A stretch of DNA of 64,000 nt from contig OZ316896.1 in assembly GCA_973895155.1 (NCBI GenBank), positions 18,972,001 through 19,036,000 on the forward strand, given 5' to 3'. Shown here one piece after another: positions 59,595 through 64,000 of this stretch. Below the pieces are notes generated by a model. The model did not search any database. It had not been told where the DNA came from and worked only from the letters and a program-made list of their open reading frames with translations. Both the position numbers and the translations under genes were made by a program. Position 1 is the stretch's first letter. Every line of letters begins with the position of its first letter. Source of the stretch: Marsupella aquatica (taxonomy: Eukaryota; Marchantiophyta).

Positions 59595-61624
59595 ATGGTA
59601 TTTTCTTTTGCAATGGCAGCTATGGCGAGACATCCCCGTGGGACAGCAAATGAGAAGCGACGAACTTATTCTCTTAAGTTCAAGTTGGATGTGATTCGGG
59701 AATACAACCCCCACATCAAAGGGCAAGGCTTTGTGGCACTCAGCAAAAAATTTGGAGTGCCCCGGTCTGCTTTGAGAGGGTGGTATGAGAAGAGGGCACA
59801 GTTGCAAGCCTCTCTTAAGGACGATAAGATCTTAACCCGGAAATCACGCCGGTTAAGGGGAGGTGGATGGAGACCATTGCTGCCCGGAATGGAGGAGGAG
59901 CTTCACACTTGGATCCTGGCACAGAATGAGAAGGGATTGAGGGTGAAGGACATGTACATCGTCAAGATGGCCTTGAAGATTGCAGAGAGGATGGCTGCCA
60001 ACACAGCAAATGAGGAGCTTGCGACATTTAAAGCGTCAACAGGTTGGTTGGATAGGTTCAAGAAGTGACACAACCTGGTGCCAAGGAGACACACAACAGA
60101 TCGCAAGCTACCAGAGAATGCTGTTGATTTTGTGCCGGGCATTCATTCAAGAGTGCCAAGAATTGATTGACACTAACAAAATTAAGCCCAAAAACATTAT
60201 CAACATGCATGGATCAGGTTTCACGGCACTATGAGACTGAGCCAAAGTCAACTATTGCTACCAGAGGCATTCGGACGGTGATGATGACAAAGGGTGGTAC
60301 CAGCCACAAACGATTCACCATAGCTTTTTCCATCACAGGAGAAGGCAAGCATTTGAAACCACACATCCTCATCTCAAAGAGGAAGAATAAACCTGAAGTC
60401 CCGTTGGGCGTGTTTGTCGATGTGAACCAGACAGGTATATTTTTCAATATCTATTATCTTGCAAACTAAGCTTCTCTTTTGTAATTTTCATGACTTTTTT
60501 AGGGTTGCCAGTAAACAAACTCTTTTGTAATTATTGACCATGGGTTTTATACTATGCAGGTATGTGGAATGAACGGATATGTTGGGAACACTTCAATGAA
60601 ACAGTGATGAAGCGAGGTGAGACCCAATTCTACCGGGAGCCCACTCTATACATCATTGACGCATATGGTCCCCACTTGAAGTGGCCCAAGGCACATGCAA
60701 AGGTACTGGAGGACTACAATGTGTTTGTGCGGATTGTGCCGGCAAATTTGACCTCCCTCTTGCAGCCTCTTGATGTTGCAGTGAACCGGAGCTATCAGGC
60801 AGATTATGCAACACAATATGACACTTACATTGCAGATGCCTTAATTGATCCAAATTTTCAGACAACTGCAGGAAACCCTAAAGTTTCGGCTGCCAAGATG
60901 GTGGCAGAATGGGCACTTTCATGGATTGGAAAATGTCAAAAACAGGACGTGGCAAATGCATTTAGGGTAAGGTGGAGAAGTTTTGACATTATTTGTATGT
61001 ACAAACATTTTATGTGGAAACATTTGGCAAATATTTTATAGTGAATCCTAATTAAGTTGATGCTTCTTGTGTTGTCAGGTTTGTGGCTTGGTGCCCAGCT
61101 CACAATTTGCAGTGGAAAACCTACATCCGCCACTAAGAGCTTTGTATGCAGCAGACTTGGACTTAGCTGAATGGAATGAACAGTATGGGCATGTACTGCA
61201 GGAGAGTGAAGAATTGCGTCCCACTCTCGTCATCAAGCCGCCTACATGGTTTTGTCCTGAAGCGGATTACTCTTTGTTCAGATGCCTTCTTCGTTGCAAG
61301 GGTATACACGGAAGTGATGTGGACGAATACCTTGACACCTATGTCATAAAGCTGGTGGTGCACATGTCGTTGTGTCCTGATCTTGATGACATTTTTGATG
61401 ATGATGCTGCAGCTGACATGGTAAGTGGAGAAATGGTGGCAGGTACCTTGGCAGTGTTTGCAGCTTCAAACTTGGAGGAGTGGGAGATTGAGCTCACGAA
61501 AGTGAACCTTGACAACAAGATCATCCAAAATTTTGTGTACAAGGTGGAGGATCCTGTCAAGCAAGTTCATTTAGCACGAACAGGGAATTACTTTTGTGTT
61601 CAGCTGAATGAAGGGTTGATGTAG
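59595..61624 (+). pseudogene. pogo/Tigger-type DDE transposase, three exons, lightly damaged
   Basis: Exons are 59595-60434, 60560-60966 and 61079-61624, joined at G|GTATAT and AGG|GTAAGG donors. The N-terminus has a psq/CENP-B-like helix-turn-helix (FKLDVIREYN, KKFGVPRSALRGWYEKR), then the CENP-B second domain ending ASTGWLDRFKK. The DDE_1 catalytic domain has INM-D near 60205, LYIIDAYGPHLK (60645-60680) and NLTSLLQPLDVAVN (60747-60788), giving three acids. Exon 3 is acidic, ending QLNEGLM. Damage: TGA at 60066 where the family has Arg (FKK-R-HNL), one extra base near 60137, and a duplicated CATG near 60205 that shifts the frame at the first Asp. It is the element's mobility gene. Confidence 0.88.
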
Positions 61625-62273
61625 TGCATGCACATCATCCTTGTTGGGTGACAACCTTCTTGGGCATGTGTTCCTTGTGTCACTATGAGAGTTATGAGAT
61701 GGATATTAGGACTGGTTCTTCAATGAGAGTAAAACTTTGTAACTCTCATAGGTACACAAGGTGAACTTGTCCAAGCATTTTGACTTCATTTTGTGTGTTC
61801 ATGATGCTTCCATACAAAAATGTATCTCTTTTGAGGCAATTGAACACTTGTGTTTATGTTTTAAATTATGTTGTTCACAATAGTGACCTTTTGGAACTAC
61901 AAATATGTCATAATTAAATATGTTTTACATAATTATATGTTTATCAAGTGATAATGTTGACTTGGGCAATTTTTTGCATGGTTTGTAAGGTCTTATTAAT
62001 TTGTTCTAGACTACCCATGACTTGTTGCATTTCAGTGTTTAAAGTAGCTACATTTTCCCAATTTAACACTTATCTCTAACACATTGGTTGTATCCTATAA
62101 TTCCAGCTTATACCCCAAATTCATATAATGCCTAAATTCGAACACAACGCCTAAATTCGAACACAATGCCACATGCTAAAAAATCATAAACAGAGTCTCA
62201 AAACTCGAACACAACGCCCTGGGCTCACTATTCGAATATAGCGCCCGGGCGCTGTGTTCGGGGGAAGACGGTA

Positions 62274-62433
62274 GTGTTTAGAGTGACCTTCACTGAAGCC
62301 TGGAGGGACGCAAACAATTCAAGCCAGGAAGCAAGCGTTGCGGACAAACGATGGCGACGCAATCAAAGAAATCAATTTGCAACGGCTAAGTTTGTGACGG
62401 TCATGGGATTGTGACATCTCTTCATTGAGAAAG
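62274..62433 (+). repeat. Dispersed 610-bp repeat, right copy, second part
   Basis: It continues the repeat after the pogo-like insertion: GACGCAAACAATTCAAGCCAGG and AAGAAATCAATTTG match the outer half of the left copy (51757-51890) in reverse complement. The copy has a short extra piece near 62400. Confidence 0.85.
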
Positions 62434-64000
62434 GAAGGTGGGCATTTTTTTATGTTGCATTTCTTGAGTCGGTGACAGTTTGTTAAGTGTGTGCAAGTCA
62501 TATGATCACACGGTATCCACCATTCACCTCACAACTCAAATTCAATCTCAAAACTCAGTTGAAGATTGCTCCTCCATTTCTTCTAATGCAATGTGACAGA
62601 ATGACAGTACCCTGTTCACAATCATCTCTTGTTGGTATCTCTCTCATCGAAAGAGAGAGTATCAGGTATGAGCCATTACTTACTTACGTTATTTTAGAGG
62701 CAGTTATCTAAGTAATTATATGGTAAATAATTTTAAAACACTCAAAAGGTAACTAATATAGTTAAAGTGAAAAATATGACATATTCTCCTTTGTATTATG
62801 GTTTTTTTACGCTTAATACTTACGGCATGGCGTCCCATAATTTACACAAATATGAACACAAGCATGACAAGAACCTTTTTGTTTTCCAGAAAACCTGCTC
62901 TGTCCTGTTTGTCACCATCCTTGCTAATGTGGTACATCCTCGTGCCGATGAATTTGCAAGGGACCCCTAATGGGGATCCGTAAATAATCTACTTCCACTT
63001 TAATACTCCACGCCAAAAATATTATAACAAGCTACAAAATAACTATAATAACCCATTCTGAAAGTACTCTATGACATAGTATACCTACCTTATACTATAA
63101 CTTAGAACTAATCTTAGGTACCCATCTTAGTCAATCCAAGAATTTTAAATAATTCCAGAAAATATCTAAGGGCTAAGCACTGTTCCCTCCTTTTTTACTT
63201 TTGTAACACAACAATGGACTAAAACTGGTAGGATTGATTATTATAGTAATAGACAAGCCCTATTCCCATGCGTTGCACAGTGCAATGAGGGCCGGCCCAT
63301 AGGGAGTCAGGCCAGGGGGCGAGAGGCAGGGCAAGCGCATCGAGACCGAGGGGAGGGCAAGGCAGGGTGTCAGGGTAAGGGCATCAGGGCGAGGCAGGGC
63401 GTGGACCGAGGGGAGGGCGAGAGGCAGGGGCAAGGGCAAGTGCACCGGAGGGAGGGCGAGGCAGGGCATCAGGGTGAGGCATCGCGAGCATTGATGCCCA
63501 TATACTTATATTGCAAGGGGGATCCATAATGAAGGCACAGGTGTGGGAGGCCTTGCCAAAGAGGGCAAGTGCTAATCAAATGGATATGATAATCCTCTAA
63601 AATTTCTCACGGCCAGTTTTGATTCCTGCCGATTTTGGATTTCATAGCGAAAATGAAGGACGAAAAGAGGCGGGATCACTAATTATAGTTGTAGATATGG
63701 GTCCTTGTCACACCCTACCTAAGACAGCCCGGAGGTCAGTCTACATGAATGTTTTGCTCATGATATCTTGATGTTTTGCTCAAAAAACAAATTGTCTGTA
63801 AAGGCCCGAAAGGTAATTTGATGATGATTGAGGATTGGGAAATTTTGACATTTGAGTCAACACAACTTTTCATTCTTTGCTCACTTCAAGTACGTGAATT
63901 CAAATGGCAGTACATATATCATGGACGAACCTATTATAAACAAGTATATTTATTAGGTATCTCCTTTCCTTCAATCCAAGGACACGTCAATACATCACAA
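62434..64000. other. Spacer to the window end
   Basis: AT-rich, with no gene supported. 63259-63279 has CCCATGCGTTGCAC, similar to the word before the 55-kb minisatellite, and a purine-rich minisatellite follows. TAATTATAGTTGTAGATA at 63680 faces TTATTATAGTAATAGA at 63237; these could be ends of a small element but I could not prove it. Confidence 0.45.
63285..63490 (+). repeat. GC-rich purine minisatellite
   Basis: Imperfect copies of a unit with GGGCGAGGCAGGGC and ATCAGGGTGAGG or ATCAGGGCGAGG, about 20-60 bp each. A minus-strand Pro/Leu-rich frame through it is compositional. Confidence 0.85.

Larger units (their letters stand above)
56433..62271 (+). mobile_element. Tc1/mariner-superfamily pogo-like transposon, 5.84 kb
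   Basis: Inverted ends CCGTCTTCCCCCGAACACAG plus CGCC are present at both termini, flanked by TA (56431-56432 and 62272-62273). The uninterrupted left copy of the host repeat shows that everything between the two TAs is inserted sequence. Next to each end is a strong palindrome (AACACAGCGCC with GGCGCTGTGTT on the left; GCGCCCGGGCGC on the right). Variants of CTGTGTTCGGGG recur subterminally. Contents: unknown ORF (-), captured NAA30 exon (-), minisatellite, and a pogo/Tigger-type transposase (+). Confidence 0.93.

Overview
This window is nuclear DNA of a land plant. The evidence is a multi-exon gene for the chloroplast inner-envelope protein TIC110, a nine-exon plant CYP85-clan cytochrome P450, an intronless gene for a GPI-anchored arabinogalactan peptide, plant-type splice sites (GT-AG, occasionally GC-AG), and long AT-rich spacers full of transposable elements. 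The mixture of elements, including an RLE-type non-LTR retrotransposon and a large pogo-like DNA transposon, looks more like a non-flowering plant (bryophyte, lycophyte, fern) or gymnosperm than an angiosperm. That is an inference; the sequence does not fix the species.

Layout, 1-31 kb. 1-1984 is AT-rich spacer. 1990-8848 is a full-length Ty1/copia retrotransposon (TSD TTTGC, LTRs about 97% alike, gag-pol broken by stops and frameshifts). 10119-14587 (+) is the P450 gene, rebuilt here as nine exons and 477 codons; a (CT)28 microsatellite sits on the donor of intron 7. 14.6-18.4 kb is spacer with inverted, tandem and tRNA-like repeats. 18438-24896 (-) is TIC110 in 15 exons. 25-31 kb holds short tandem repeats, a 3' piece of an L1-like LINE, tRNA-derived SINE-like heads and fragments of an unassigned gene.

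Layout, 31-50 kb. 31282-37951 is a Mutator-like element (10-bp TSD TTATTACTAA) carrying a MULE transposase (-) and, convergent to it, an ORF ending in an RNase H1-type hybrid-binding (viroplasmin-like) domain (+). A probable solo LTR (36067-37844) is nested in its right arm. The element split the unassigned gene, whose other pieces lie at 38.0-38.4 kb. The AG-peptide gene is at 41974-42177 (-). An exact-looking 861-bp tandem duplication (43692-45413) lies beside an RLE-type non-LTR retrotransposon ORF (about 48520 to 45449, -), and behind that ORF's 5' end is an array of about 197-bp monomers (49085-49960).

Layout, 50-64 kb. A roughly 610-bp repeat occurs in two opposite orientations (51757-52368 and 55941-62433). 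The right copy is split by a 5.84-kb Tc1/mariner-superfamily pogo-like transposon (56433-62271, TA target site). This transposon carries a three-exon DDE transposase (+), a second unknown ORF (-), and a captured first exon of the NatC acetyltransferase gene NAA30. At 54164-54719 is a non-autonomous relative of the Mutator-like element with its own 10-bp TSD. The rest is spacer with purine-rich minisatellites.

The host genes are unrelated to each other in function. The structural theme of the window is nested and recent transposition.
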